A DNA stretch of 37,606 bases from the NCBI GenBank assembly GCA_024206195.1, contig JAAGZO010000838.1, positions 1 through 37,606 of the forward strand, in the 5' to 3' direction. Of the stretch, positions 1 through 7,827 are shown in pieces (position 1 is the stretch's first letter; every line of letters starts with the position of its first letter). The stretch comes from a bacterium. Lineage in GTDB: Archaea; Nanoarchaeota; Nanoarchaeia; Woesearchaeales; UBA10216. Below the pieces are notes generated by a model that saw nothing but the letters and a program-made list of their open reading frames with translations, was not told where the DNA came from and ran no database searches. Made by a program: the position numbers and the translations under genes.

Positions 1-141
1 GTATCAATTCTACGGATCTTGCAGCCATAAGGGAGTGTTGTAGCTACCAGTAGATCGCTACCGATCTCGCCGATAGCTGTAATAGTCTCGTATGCCTCAA
101 AAGTAAGCTCGGTTGCTGGAGCATCATAGTCATTTATTGAA
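1..141. repeat. direct terminal repeat, left copy
   Basis: Bases 1-141 are identical to 37466-37606. The repeat lies inside a coding sequence that reads through the join, so the molecule is circular or circularly permuted. A length of exactly 141 is what a de Bruijn assembler with k=141 leaves on a circular contig, so this is more likely an assembly overlap than biological terminal repeats. Confidence 0.95.
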
Positions 142-668
142 GTAGCTGGATTAGAACTAGTTGTTACCTGTTGAAGCAGGTTACCATTACCTATCCAGAG
201 CTTTCCTGTTTTTACTAGCATAGGCTTATGGCTTGAGGACATTCCTGTTTGCCAGTCTATAGTTGCGCCTCCTGGTGAGGTTCCTACCTCAAAATATCCT
301 AACTTAGCCGTATGTGTAAAAAAGATAAAGCCCCTATATTCTGCTGCATCTTGTACCGCTAATAGGTCAGAAGGTGCATACGTTGTCCAGGTAGGAGAAT
401 CTTCTTTCCATATACGAGGATATGAGTCGTCTTTAGTGAAGAAATAGACACTATTGTCAGAGGCCACTAATCCCTTGCCAGCACGAGGCATTCCAGTAAT
501 CGGAGACTGTGTCGGTGCTAGTTCTAATGCTCTACTGGCTTTTAATATGCCAGGCTCGGAGTGAATATCACAACCCACGATTTCAGCCAAGGAATTTGGT
601 TTTCCCTGATAGGCGGACTCTGCTAGTCCTCCGAGATTAAAGTTATTTATGATGAAGCGTTCAGCCAT
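1..668 (-). CDS. tail hub or nozzle-like protein, N-terminal part (split by window end)
   Basis: The gene starts at ATG 668 (MAERFIINNFNLGG) and runs off the left edge. Joining base 1 to base 37465 keeps the frame open to a stop at 36685, giving 1449 nt and 482 aa. Here residues 1-222 are visible. They are rich in short strands with recurring small hydrophobic and aromatic motifs (VYFFTKDD, LWIGNGN, DLLVATTL), a pattern like beta-propeller proteins. The length is close to the P22 gp10 tail-hub class and the neighbours are tail and ejection genes, so a tail hub or nozzle role is inferred. I saw no signature motif that proves it. The leader is AT-rich with no Shine-Dalgarno site, and the start follows the amidase stop by 20 nt. 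Confidence 0.6.
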   Translation of the reverse strand, partial: MAERFIINNFNLGGLAESAYQGKPNSLAEIVGCDIHSEPGILKASRALELAPTQSPITGMPRAGKGLVASDNSVYFFTKDDSYPRIWKEDSPTWTTYAPSDLLAVQDAAEYRGFIFFTHTAKLGYFEVGTSPGGATIDWQTGMSSSHKPMLVKTGKLWIGNGNLLQQVTTSSNPATSINDYDAPATELTFEAYETITAIGEIGSDLLVATTLPYGCKIRRID

Positions 669-688
669 TATCTAAAGTGATTAAGTTT

Positions 689-1297
689 TTATCTGAAATG
701 GTTTAGGATCCCATGAGCAATGCAAACAGCTAGACGAGACTCGTTCTCTTTCATTTGTTTGGCATCGTAGGGGTTGGACAGGAACCCACACTCTATCAGT
801 ATTGAGTTTGCCCAGTAATTGTTAATATATCCTGCATTCTTATTTTTAGCGTCTAGTAGCGAGTTCTTCCTCTCTGAGACGATTCTATACTTTCTGAAGG
901 ACTCTCGCACCATCGCCGCCATTTGGTATGCCACCTTATTATTGTGCTTGTAATAGATTTCAAAGCCAGACGGCTGCGGCTGAGAAAACGAGTTAAGATG
1001 AAGTGATACGGAGTAACACCGTTTTGGGTCATAGCCATTTTCGTGAATTAACCAATTAATATAATCTTCTTTTTGGGTTAGGGTCTTAGATGTAGACACA
1101 CCCACCCCTTGTATTCGGACATCCTTCATTGCAGGTTTGTCAGCGAGTATTCCCATAACCGCACTCGCTAACCGGACACAATATTCTCTCTCGTCTATTC
1201 CATTGCCCTTTGCACCAGTAGTGCCTAACCAAGTCTTACGGTGTCCACTTTCCACGAAGATTGCGTGTGGTGGCGGGAAGGAGGATTTGGTTTTCAT
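689..1297 (-). CDS. N-acetylmuramoyl-L-alanine amidase (Amidase_3 type), endolysin
   Basis: This 202-aa protein has the layout of zinc amidases that cut the bond between MurNAc and the stem peptide. Visible motifs are ESGH near residues 17-20 (first zinc His, H19), an acidic DEREY at 35-39 (second ligand region), SLHLNS at 98-103 (H100) and ILIECGFLSNP at 166-176 with the catalytic Glu E169. There is no signal peptide, so export would need a holin. The two genes just upstream are a coiled-coil/TM protein and a holin-like protein, making a three-gene lysis cassette. A second lytic enzyme is encoded on the other strand at 26439-26801. Confidence 0.85.
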   Translation of the reverse strand: MKTKSSFPPPHAIFVESGHRKTWLGTTGAKGNGIDEREYCVRLASAVMGILADKPAMKDVRIQGVGVSTSKTLTQKEDYINWLIHENGYDPKRCYSVSLHLNSFSQPQPSGFEIYYKHNNKVAYQMAAMVRESFRKYRIVSERKNSLLDAKNKNAGYINNYWANSILIECGFLSNPYDAKQMKENESRLAVCIAHGILNHFR

Positions 1298-1298
1298 C

Positions 1299-1583
1299 TT
1301 ATTGGATTACAACTAGTCTTATTACGGCTCCCAGTAGAGCGAGTAGTGCTGTTGCGGCTCCACCATAGACTACTATCTCTACTTTCTTATTTGCGAATTT
1401 CTTATCTGCTGCATCAATGAATTTATCAAGCTTGTTCTCAATCCTCCCAGTAGTTTTCTTCACGTGTTCTATCTCTTGCTTGTTGGATTGCTGGCCAAGT
1501 CTAACCTTTTCCATCGAGTCGTTGTGCCTCAATTCAAAATCTCGCATGATACCGATTAAATTTTTCTCAGTCTGCGGACTCAT
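1299..1583 (-). CDS. XhlA-like lysis accessory protein
   Basis: The 94-aa product has a long polar, heptad-like helix (residues 1-68, rich in K, E, Q) and one C-terminal membrane segment (about 70-93, VEIVVYGGAATALLALLGAV). This is the layout of XhlA and related holin-associated proteins. It overlaps the holin-like gene by one base (TAATG) and stops one base before the amidase start, so the three are probably translationally coupled. Function is inferred from architecture and position; a tail or scaffold coiled coil is the alternative. Confidence 0.6.
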   Translation of the reverse strand: MSPQTEKNLIGIMRDFELRHNDSMEKVRLGQQSNKQEIEHVKKTTGRIENKLDKFIDAADKKFANKKVEIVVYGGAATALLALLGAVIRLVVIQ

Positions 1584-1813
1584 TATTTGACTTTCTTAGC
1601 GAATCCGTCAGCTACTGAGTACACACCTGTGGTTCCTAGCCCAATTGCGACACCTTCGACATAGGCCATGGGATCTGAAATCCTTGCTAGGATCACAGGG
1701 TTTGCCACCGCCCCCACGACGATTGCCACTAATGGAAGGAATTTATTAGGGATATATCCCAAGTCCTTCACTACCTGAGTTATACCGAGTACGAACGCTG
1801 CTACGTCAATCAT
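1583..1813 (-). CDS. holin-like small membrane protein
   Basis: The 76-aa protein has hydrophobic stretches at about residues 4-14, 26-44 and 52-66 separated by short charged turns and ends in KKVK, like class I/II holins. It begins at an ATG after an AT-only leader. It is immediately followed by the XhlA-like gene and the amidase, which supports a role in membrane permeabilisation at lysis. No sequence family was recognised with certainty. Confidence 0.55.
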   Translation of the reverse strand: MIDVAAFVLGITQVVKDLGYIPNKFLPLVAIVVGAVANPVILARISDPMAYVEGVAIGLGTTGVYSVADGFAKKVK

Positions 1814-1830
1814 AATATAAAATTAAAAAT

Positions 1831-2616
1831 TTAATTTGCTGTTACGCCACTTATAGAGCTAATATTTGCCTCTGCTATTGAATCTACGCTAGTGACACTA
1901 CCCCATACTATTCCGCTCATAGAAGTTATATTTCCAGCGGAAGGAGTAAAGAAGTCCATATTCTCTATCTCGTGAACTAGATTATCTACTCCTGATACAT
2001 CTTCACTGGTTTTTAAAGTTGAAGAAAACTGAGAACTGGTGAGGTACAGCTTATCTGCTGATCTGCCCGACCAAGGGGTGTCTGTACCATCAAAACTAAT
2101 TCCAGTGATAGCCGAGTCGATTGAACTTATATCCTCACTATCCTTAATTGTTGAAGAAAAATTAGAACTGGTTAAATATAATTTATCGGCAGTATTACCA
2201 GCCCAAGGGGTATTCGTACCATCCCACGAGATTCCGACAGGTGCAGTGTCTACCCCTGAGACATCTTCACTGCTCTTTAAGGTAGAGGAAAATTGAGACG
2301 ATACCATATATAATTTATCTGCCTCAGTTCCACAAACGGGAGTATTAGTACCATTCCAGCTTATGCCTTGTGGGGTAACATCTATTGAGGAGAAATCCTG
2401 ACTGGTCTTTAGTGTAGAAGAAAATTGGGAACTGGTGAGATATAAGCGTCCGGCATCCGTTCCACTCCAGGGTGTATTTGGGTCTGACCAAGAGATGCCA
2501 CGAGGTGTTCCATCCACGCTTCCTATAGCCTGACTGGTCTTGATTGTTGATGTAAAGGTTCCAGATTGGAGGTATAATTTTTCAGCTTCCGCTCCTATCC
2601 AAGGATTATTGGCCAT
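1831..2616 (-). CDS. tandem-repeat protein, possible five-bladed beta-propeller adhesin
   Basis: The 261-aa protein is built from 44-residue tandem repeats starting at residues 3, 47, 91, 135 and 179: four complete units and a shortened fifth. The shared pattern is TPW-G---A-KLYL-SS-FSST-K-S-D-S--D----GISW-G. No gap interrupts the first four, so the period is exactly 132 nt. Five short WD- or lectin-like units are reminiscent of small five-bladed propellers such as tachylectin-2 (about 47 residues per blade). A receptor or carbohydrate-binding role on the virion is inference. The C-terminal 50 residues (FFTPSAGNITSMSG onward) are Ser/Ile-rich and not repeat-like. The start at 2616 overlaps the glycosyltransferase stop by 11 nt. 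Confidence 0.6.
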   Translation of the reverse strand: MANNPWIGAEAEKLYLQSGTFTSTIKTSQAIGSVDGTPRGISWSDPNTPWSGTDAGRLYLTSSQFSSTLKTSQDFSSIDVTPQGISWNGTNTPVCGTEADKLYMVSSQFSSTLKSSEDVSGVDTAPVGISWDGTNTPWAGNTADKLYLTSSNFSSTIKDSEDISSIDSAITGISFDGTDTPWSGRSADKLYLTSSQFSSTLKTSEDVSGVDNLVHEIENMDFFTPSAGNITSMSGIVWGSVTSVDSIAEANISSISGVTAN

Positions 2617-3250
2617 TTTTTTCGTAAAGTTTTTTGAATGATCTTGAGATTTCGTTTAGCGACCTCTCCTTATAGTGATCGCAGAAGTAATCGAAGTGAG
2701 CAAATATTTTGAAGCCCTGCTCTTTGGCTCTTTCGCAGAAGGATATATCGTTTCCTTTATTAACTGTACCATCGGGGTTTAGCTTGCGAGTGAAGCATCC
2801 TTTTCTCATCTCTGGATTCTCGAACACTCGTCTTGCTATTAGGAAACATCCGCCTCCGATAGCATCAACCTCCTGCAATTTATCTCTCTTTGTATATTCT
2901 CTGTATGCGTCAAGCTTCTCATCGTATTTATATACTCCCCAATAGATAGGGTGATCGTCTGGCTTAGATTCAGGATTGCTCCAGATAGGATAAGGACATC
3001 CCACAATGTCTAGGTCATAGTCCACGAGGTCTAGTGGGTTTTTCTGGGGTGGGTTGTCACTGTCTATTGATAGCCAGAAGTCCCAATCTCCAGCCATAAA
3101 TTTATTGATAATTTGATGCTGGTTGTTCTCTAGTGGATTAGCTGTGGGTAAATCAATAGTTACCCTTGAGTCTTGCATTATTTTAAGTAGTGTGAAGACT
3201 ACCTCTTTGTGTACCCATCCAGTATTCGGGACGGTTACTAGGATTTTCAC
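2606..3250 (-). CDS. GT-A fold (GT2-like) glycosyltransferase
   Basis: The 214-aa product begins MKILVTVPNTGWVHKEV and has a DxD-type metal/nucleotide-sugar motif, SIDSDNPP, at about residues 61-68. A later glycine patch (AIGGGCFLI) precedes an acidic acceptor-site helix (NDISFCERAKEQGFKI), as in small GT2-like enzymes found in many phages. It starts with GTG and overlaps the upstream gene stop by 4 nt. Lying among fibre genes, it could glycosylate virion proteins or modify host surface sugars. The target cannot be told from sequence. Confidence 0.75.
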   Translation of the reverse strand: MKILVTVPNTGWVHKEVVFTLLKIMQDSRVTIDLPTANPLENNQHQIINKFMAGDWDFWLSIDSDNPPQKNPLDLVDYDLDIVGCPYPIWSNPESKPDDHPIYWGVYKYDEKLDAYREYTKRDKLQEVDAIGGGCFLIARRVFENPEMRKGCFTRKLNPDGTVNKGNDISFCERAKEQGFKIFAHFDYFCDHYKERSLNEISRSFKKLYEKNGQ

Positions 3251-3765
3251 TTCTTAGCCTTGATAGTAGCTCCACATCCGGCTTTTTTATCAGCCCATTT
3301 CTTGTTCTTGTTCTTAGTGATACCTGGAGTATCATCATCGGGATCAAGAGCTGCTTCTTGATTAGGGGTAAGGTCTAGTCCTAAGTCCTGCTTCATCTTG
3401 ATAGCAGTTAGAATTTTCTCACTGATCCTCTCGTCCGGCTCGTGAGCGTGGGCCTTATTGTCGTAGAAGTCCTCTAATGCTGTCTCGTCTATCTCTGAGA
3501 CGGTATCGGGAAAGGCAGCTACGGCCTGATCTGCAAACGCCTCTGGGATTATTAGTACACCCCACTGTTGTCCACGAGGGCTGTCTGCTGTCTCCTCAGC
3601 GTGACCAGAGACTTTATCGTAGTGCCAGCCTAGACCCTCTACATCTACATATTTAGACCAGTCCATGCCAGAGTCTTTGACACACTGGAGATCATTGAAT
3701 GAGGGATATAGGTGGTGGCCATTTGGCTTCTTGCCGATCTTGACCTTGATTGCGGAATATTCCAT
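3247..3765 (-). CDS. conserved-looking hypothetical protein in the tail/fibre operon
   Basis: The 172-aa protein is not recognised. Residues 1-85 look globular with several aromatic patches (GWHYDKVSGH, QWGVLIIPEAF). The centre is acidic and helical (ISEKILTAIKMKQDLGL) and the tail is very basic with KNKNKK and a terminal KAKK. It starts at an ATG preceded by TTAATTTAAATAT and no Shine-Dalgarno site. It overlaps the glycosyltransferase start, so the two are likely co-translated. It might be a small structural or assembly protein. Confidence 0.5.
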   Translation of the reverse strand: MEYSAIKVKIGKKPNGHHLYPSFNDLQCVKDSGMDWSKYVDVEGLGWHYDKVSGHAEETADSPRGQQWGVLIIPEAFADQAVAAFPDTVSEIDETALEDFYDNKAHAHEPDERISEKILTAIKMKQDLGLDLTPNQEAALDPDDDTPGITKNKNKKWADKKAGCGATIKAKK

Positions 3766-3774
3766 ATATTTAAA

Positions 3775-6099
3775 TTAAGTATGAATGATCCAGTCTGATG
3801 ATGGATTGAAATATAATTCGTTGGCAGTAAACGCCTGACCAACTACTCTAACTACATTACTTGCTGTTGAAGGGGCTGTAACAACAATGTCTCCGGCTGT
3901 CTCACTAACATAGGCAGGAGCATTTATCGTAAGGGCTGGGAAAGCTGTATCAGCTCTTATAACGCCCTGTAAAAGTACAGTGACAGGATCGCCGTCTGAG
4001 CCAGCAGCTAGTACCACTAGACCTAGTATTCCTCTAGCGTCTCCATCTGCTGCAGCAGCAGCGTTGGCATCGGCCAGCTCCCAGCGTGAGTCTGTCGGGT
4101 CAAAATAAACTAAGTCACCGAAAGCTAAAGTAGCTCCAGCGGTTCCGGCTATTGTTATCCCTGAGTAGTCACCATCTGCACCCCCTACTGGGTCTAGTGC
4201 TATTGATGCTTTCTCTGTAAGCACTAAGGATGATACCGTTCCGTCCACACCAAGAGCTACTGTTGAAGTGCCTGTTGGTATTGAGAGAACTGTAGCATCA
4301 GCGTCATTCTTAATCGTGACATCGGTTGCTGAACCCTGTCCTGTAATAACCATACCCTCTGTAGCTGTGTAGCCCAGAGCTGCATTATCACCAGCGGCGG
4401 TGTCTCCTGTTACATGAATACCTCCACCAGTTATATCGCCTGTGGTTGTTATCGAAGAGGCTCCATTATCAATTGTCCCGAAGTTGCTTGTGATTGATCC
4501 TGAGTCTAGTGCTCCAGTAGTCACTATGCTTCCACTACCAGCTATCGGTGAATAGGTGGATGCTAAAGCGGTTCCTCCGATTGTAATATCATTTGTTACT
4601 TCCAAATCTGTAAACCATCCTTTAGTTACTCTTGTGCCAGTTAGACCAACATCCCCAGGAACTATTATCGTATCACTAAAGGTTGTGGGTGCGGTTGTGC
4701 TTTCTGTAATACTTATAGCTTTTACCCCACCTACATAAATATCGAAGACATCCGAGGAAGGAGAAGTCATATAAGTATTACCACCACCATCAAAGTATAG
4801 ATTCTTAGCTGCTGCTATTGTTACATTCTGTGAAAGGGCAACTACTCCGCCAGCGGATATTGCTATTGCGTCAGTATCACTAGCCGATCCAATCGTTCCA
4901 GCATCAGCAATTACGAGGTTGCCTGTCGAGGTTACAGTGCCACAACCTATCGCCCCTACACTTGTAAGAGCCTGGGAGTTGAAACTAAAGGCTCCTGTGG
5001 CCTCTCCGCTTAAATCCCCTAGCACTTCTGAATATTCTCTACCCTCCACTCCATTAGCAGTAAATCTAGCATAATCATTGTCGGCTGCGTCTGCGTCATC
5101 GACTGTAACAATAGCGTTATCAGTGATTACTTGTGAGGCTGCTGCGGTTGCTGTATCTGCATTACCAGTTACATCTCCAGTCAGGCCACCTGCTGCGGTA
5201 GCAGTTCCTAAAACAATAGTGCCTCCTGCAAAAGTAAGAGCATTAGCTGAATGAGTTAGTGTTACATCTGCCGTTGAGGGAGCTGTACTCCAAGTAACAA
5301 CAGAACCATTCCCTAAGAATAGATCAGACCAGCCTATTGCTGCCGTTCCTAGTGCGTCTGTGTTGTCGGTGTCGCTAACTAAGGTAGTGTTAATGGCTAC
5401 TGAGGCTAGGTTATCTAGAGCTGCAGATGCTCCCCCTGCCCCCTCCAGGCTTACACCGTCAAAGTAGAGCACGCCGCCTGTTTGATAGAGCTTATTAGTG
5501 GTCGTTCCTGGCGCTCCAGCAGCATCTGGCAGGACAATACCTGCGTTACCCTTGGGAGTTATTGTTATATCTATAGCTGCATCCGTACCATCGGCTGCTA
5601 AGGTTGTGGCAGTTAAGGTAACACCTGCTGCAGCGACTCCAGTATCAAAGATAGGAGCTGTGACAGTCCCTATGCCAGAGATACTTGTCATTAGTGTGGA
5701 AGAATTGTCCTTCCACTCGGATAGATTGGTTGTCTGTGTACCATTAGCCGTTACCAGGGTAGCCGGAGCATCTACATTTGAAGCAAAGGCAATAAGAGGG
5801 GTTCCCCCTGTACCATCACTCATCGAGACTAGATTAACTGAGTTGTTAGCAAAGTCTATAAAATCAGTACCAGCTACATCACTAGAAGTGATCGTCCACT
5901 GGTTGCCCATAGTCAGGGCAGCACTCATAGTAAGACCAACAACGCCAGTTACGTTATCACTGTCATCTATGGATATACCCGAATCCTGTATGCCCCTAGC
6001 ACCACCATCGCCTCTGACAACAGTATTGTCAGCTATAACCGCCGATGAGGTGATTGCATTAGCAACCCCTCCTTCTTCTGTTGGGTTTGTAAAACTCAT
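3775..6099 (-). CDS. large tail-fibre/adhesin-like protein
   Basis: The 774-aa product is almost entirely Ala, Gly, Thr, Ser, Asp and Val, with very few Cys, Trp or His. Short beta-rich motifs recur: GTATAAGGLTGDVTGNADTATAA, GSITSNFG and TTTGDITGGGI. Such text is typical of trimeric phage fibres and side spikes. The last 100 residues (from about 670; GDLVYFDPTDSRWELADANAAAA, then VLLQGVIRADTAFPAL) look like a separate knob-like domain of a kind often seen at fibre C-termini. The N-terminal 25 residues contain NPTEEGGVANAITSS, a possible attachment segment. Host recognition is inferred. Confidence 0.7.
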   Translation of the reverse strand: MSFTNPTEEGGVANAITSSAVIADNTVVRGDGGARGIQDSGISIDDSDNVTGVVGLTMSAALTMGNQWTITSSDVAGTDFIDFANNSVNLVSMSDGTGGTPLIAFASNVDAPATLVTANGTQTTNLSEWKDNSSTLMTSISGIGTVTAPIFDTGVAAAGVTLTATTLAADGTDAAIDITITPKGNAGIVLPDAAGAPGTTTNKLYQTGGVLYFDGVSLEGAGGASAALDNLASVAINTTLVSDTDNTDALGTAAIGWSDLFLGNGSVVTWSTAPSTADVTLTHSANALTFAGGTIVLGTATAAGGLTGDVTGNADTATAAASQVITDNAIVTVDDADAADNDYARFTANGVEGREYSEVLGDLSGEATGAFSFNSQALTSVGAIGCGTVTSTGNLVIADAGTIGSASDTDAIAISAGGVVALSQNVTIAAAKNLYFDGGGNTYMTSPSSDVFDIYVGGVKAISITESTTAPTTFSDTIIVPGDVGLTGTRVTKGWFTDLEVTNDITIGGTALASTYSPIAGSGSIVTTGALDSGSITSNFGTIDNGASSITTTGDITGGGIHVTGDTAAGDNAALGYTATEGMVITGQGSATDVTIKNDADATVLSIPTGTSTVALGVDGTVSSLVLTEKASIALDPVGGADGDYSGITIAGTAGATLAFGDLVYFDPTDSRWELADANAAAAADGDARGILGLVVLAAGSDGDPVTVLLQGVIRADTAFPALTINAPAYVSETAGDIVVTAPSTASNVVRVVGQAFTANELYFNPSSDWIIHT

Positions 6100-6105
6100 A
6101 TTATA

Positions 6106-6519
6106 TTATTTAATTCCATAAGCGGCTGTTATTGCCAAGAGAGAACTAGTAGCTGTACCGGTTCCTTTGGCACTGACCTTCACGTATCGTCCGATGAATG
6201 GAATGAGTAGCATCCCATTAAAGTCAGTTGTGAAGCTAAATATTTGCGGGCTTGGGGTAGTTGTGCCCGAAGAGATAGACTGAGTTGTCGTCTGATAGAA
6301 GCCAGTATTAATGTCTATGTCAGAGATCTCAACCTTGATCTCGCAAGAGGTTAGATCCCCGATTGTCAGGTCTACATTCAGCTTCAGTTGGTTAAATTCT
6401 GAAGTTGTTCTGTCATCGGTATCTGAGGGAATCATAGTAGCTTCCACATAACTACCAGTTAGGATAGCCGAGCTTCTTATCGATCCTTGATAGATATACC
6501 GAGATGCGTCTAGTGTCAT
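6106..6519 (-). CDS. beta-rich small structural protein
   Basis: The 137-aa protein has alternating strand-like segments (VDLTIGDLTSCEIKVEISDI, then FSFTTDFNGMLLIPFIGRYV), no helix-rich part and no membrane segment. This is the style of phage decoration or baseplate-like jelly-roll proteins. It sits 6 nt upstream of the 774-aa fibre gene and may be its partner. The ATG follows an AT-only leader. No family recognised. Confidence 0.5.
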   Translation of the reverse strand: MTLDASRYIYQGSIRSSAILTGSYVEATMIPSDTDDRTTSEFNQLKLNVDLTIGDLTSCEIKVEISDIDINTGFYQTTTQSISSGTTTPSPQIFSFTTDFNGMLLIPFIGRYVKVSAKGTGTATSSLLAITAAYGIK

Positions 6520-6549
6520 AAGATTAAATTAAATATTTACTTAGTTAGG

Positions 6550-6571
6550 AGGGGGCCGCTTTGGACCCCCT
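6550..6571 (-). terminator. GC-rich hairpin without U-tract
   Basis: AGGGGG at 6550-6555 pairs with CCCCCT at 6566-6571, and two inner CC/GG pairs can extend the stem. It directly follows the stop of the 57-aa gene. No run of U follows on the minus strand, so it may be a 3' end protector, pause or Rho-dependent site rather than a classical terminator. Confidence 0.4.
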
Positions 6572-6572
6572 A

Positions 6573-6746
6573 TTAGGGTGGTACTACCCTGAGTGTCGGC
6601 CTCTGTCTAATCGAATTGTCGATCATCTGAGCAGATACCTCGCCCTCTATTTTGTATATGTTTTTATGAAAGTCCCTGTAAGTTGGACAACTTGTTACAT
6701 CCGTAATCCCACATTCACCTACACAATACTTTTTAAGTTCGCACAC
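6573..6746 (-). CDS. 57-aa cysteine-containing small protein (GTG start)
   Basis: This ORF starts at GTG 6746 with a clear Shine-Dalgarno AGGAGG at 6752-6757 (5-nt spacing) that overlaps the stop of the upstream gene. The product begins MCELKKYCVGECGITDVTSC, so cysteines fall at 2, 8, 12 and 20, and it ends in basic and Pro residues (RVVPP). The four-cysteine spacing could bind a metal or form disulfides. It fills a gap that otherwise has no gene. The SD and frame support it; function unknown. Confidence 0.5.
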   Translation of the reverse strand: MCELKKYCVGECGITDVTSCPTYRDFHKNIYKIEGEVSAQMIDNSIRQRPTLRVVPP

Positions 6747-6755
6747 ATCGCCCTC

Positions 6756-7190
6756 CTATCTAATGTCGTCTATTGGTACTATTCTTGGATAATTACTTAA
6801 TATCAGGCGAGCCATTGTCTGTACTGGGCTAGTAAGCAGCCTTATATCATCAGACCCATTCGGAAATTCTTTGTTAAATATTTCTATGACGAATTGCTTA
6901 TCACGATGAGAGACAGTATTGTCTCTAAGAAACTCTCTGAGCCACTTTACATAGTAAGGAACCTTTTTAAGCTCAATGTATTCACGCCAAGTCAGGATGG
7001 CTCCTAGAACCTCTCCCTCTTCCATGTCGATAGTCTCACCGAAGGAATCGAACTTAGCCTCTTCCCAAGTTTCGTACTGGGCCATGTTGTCGAACTCATT
7101 GCCAGCCACCTCTACATCGTTGAGGCCGTCAGCTCCCATAGCTGCTACGATTATCACTATAGCCGCTCCTACTGTTAGTTTCTTATCCAT
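6756..7190 (-). CDS. 144-aa protein with N-terminal signal/anchor
   Basis: The chosen start is ATG 7190, two bases before the stop of the preceding gene; an in-frame ATG at 7241 would overlap that gene by 50 nt and is less likely. The first 20 residues (MDKKLTVGAAIVIIVAAMGA) form a basic, hydrophobic, small-residue signal-like segment. The rest is acidic then helical (EEAKFDSFGETIDMEEGEV, WLREFLRDNT). It is one of three consecutive genes here with signal-like N-termini. Function unknown. Confidence 0.5.
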   Translation of the reverse strand: MDKKLTVGAAIVIIVAAMGADGLNDVEVAGNEFDNMAQYETWEEAKFDSFGETIDMEEGEVLGAILTWREYIELKKVPYYVKWLREFLRDNTVSHRDKQFVIEIFNKEFPNGSDDIRLLTSPVQTMARLILSNYPRIVPIDDIR

Positions 7191-7191
7191 A

Positions 7192-7818
7192 TTATTTATT
7201 AGTGTGCTCGTACCAGTCAAGCAGCACATTCGCCGATCCATTGTCAGCTAAAGCGGTTAGTCTAATTGCATAGATTGTATTTTGTTTCAAGACAAATTCT
7301 GACGTACCTCTAGTTTCGCCACCTACTTTTTCTTTTCCAGAACCTACCATCTGAGCTTCTATTACTGTGCCAGTAGCCGTTATTGTTGGCCCCAGTGTGG
7401 CGAATCCTGCCGCTGGGCTTGCCTTTATATTCAGAGCACCACTTGTATTGCCGCTGTTGCGGTTTCTATTATAGACAACTAGATCAGTACCAGTATCATT
7501 TGTTATCGTTGGAGCCTCTAGTAATTCTAGTGTAGACTCTGAGCTGTTATCCACCAAGATAAGAAGGTGAAGCCATTTTGTCGTATTTGGCGTTTTAAAC
7601 GCAACTATAATCTTCTCCCCATTATCTAAGTCAGGGTCATACGAGCCAACCATATAAGAGCTTCCACCGTGAATTTCGTGGTGAGCATACTCAACTATGT
7701 TGGTTGCACCAGTCGATTGATCTGTCCCTGGTGGCAGATATGCTGCACTACCGACACCGGCTAGGGCTAATCCGGTTAGTACGCATCCGATAATTAGGAA
7801 TGTGTCTTTGATATTCAT
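7192..7818 (-). CDS. 208-aa beta-rich protein with Sec-signal-like N-terminus
   Basis: Residues 1-26 look like a signal peptide: NIKD, a hydrophobic core (7-20), then GVGSAA with a plausible cleavage after A26. The mature part is beta-rich and Thr/Ser/Gly-rich (TTKWLHLLILVDNSSESTLE, NTSGALNIKASPAAGFATLG) and resembles a virion decoration or fibre protein. It ends with a strand-rich TIYAIRLTALADNGSANVLL segment. A signal peptide is odd for a protein that should assemble in the cytoplasm. It lies 10 nt downstream of a fibre gene that also has one. Confidence 0.55.
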   Translation of the reverse strand: MNIKDTFLIIGCVLTGLALAGVGSAAYLPPGTDQSTGATNIVEYAHHEIHGGSSYMVGSYDPDLDNGEKIIVAFKTPNTTKWLHLLILVDNSSESTLELLEAPTITNDTGTDLVVYNRNRNSGNTSGALNIKASPAAGFATLGPTITATGTVIEAQMVGSGKEKVGGETRGTSEFVLKQNTIYAIRLTALADNGSANVLLDWYEHTNK

Positions 7819-7827
7819 ATTATTAAG

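Noticed and set aside
5498..6121. 207-aa plus-strand ORF opposite the 774-aa fibre gene.
   Set aside because: It lies antisense to a long, well-composed fibre ORF in an operon on the other strand; its Val/Pro/Ser-rich text is the complement of Ala/Gly/Thr codons.
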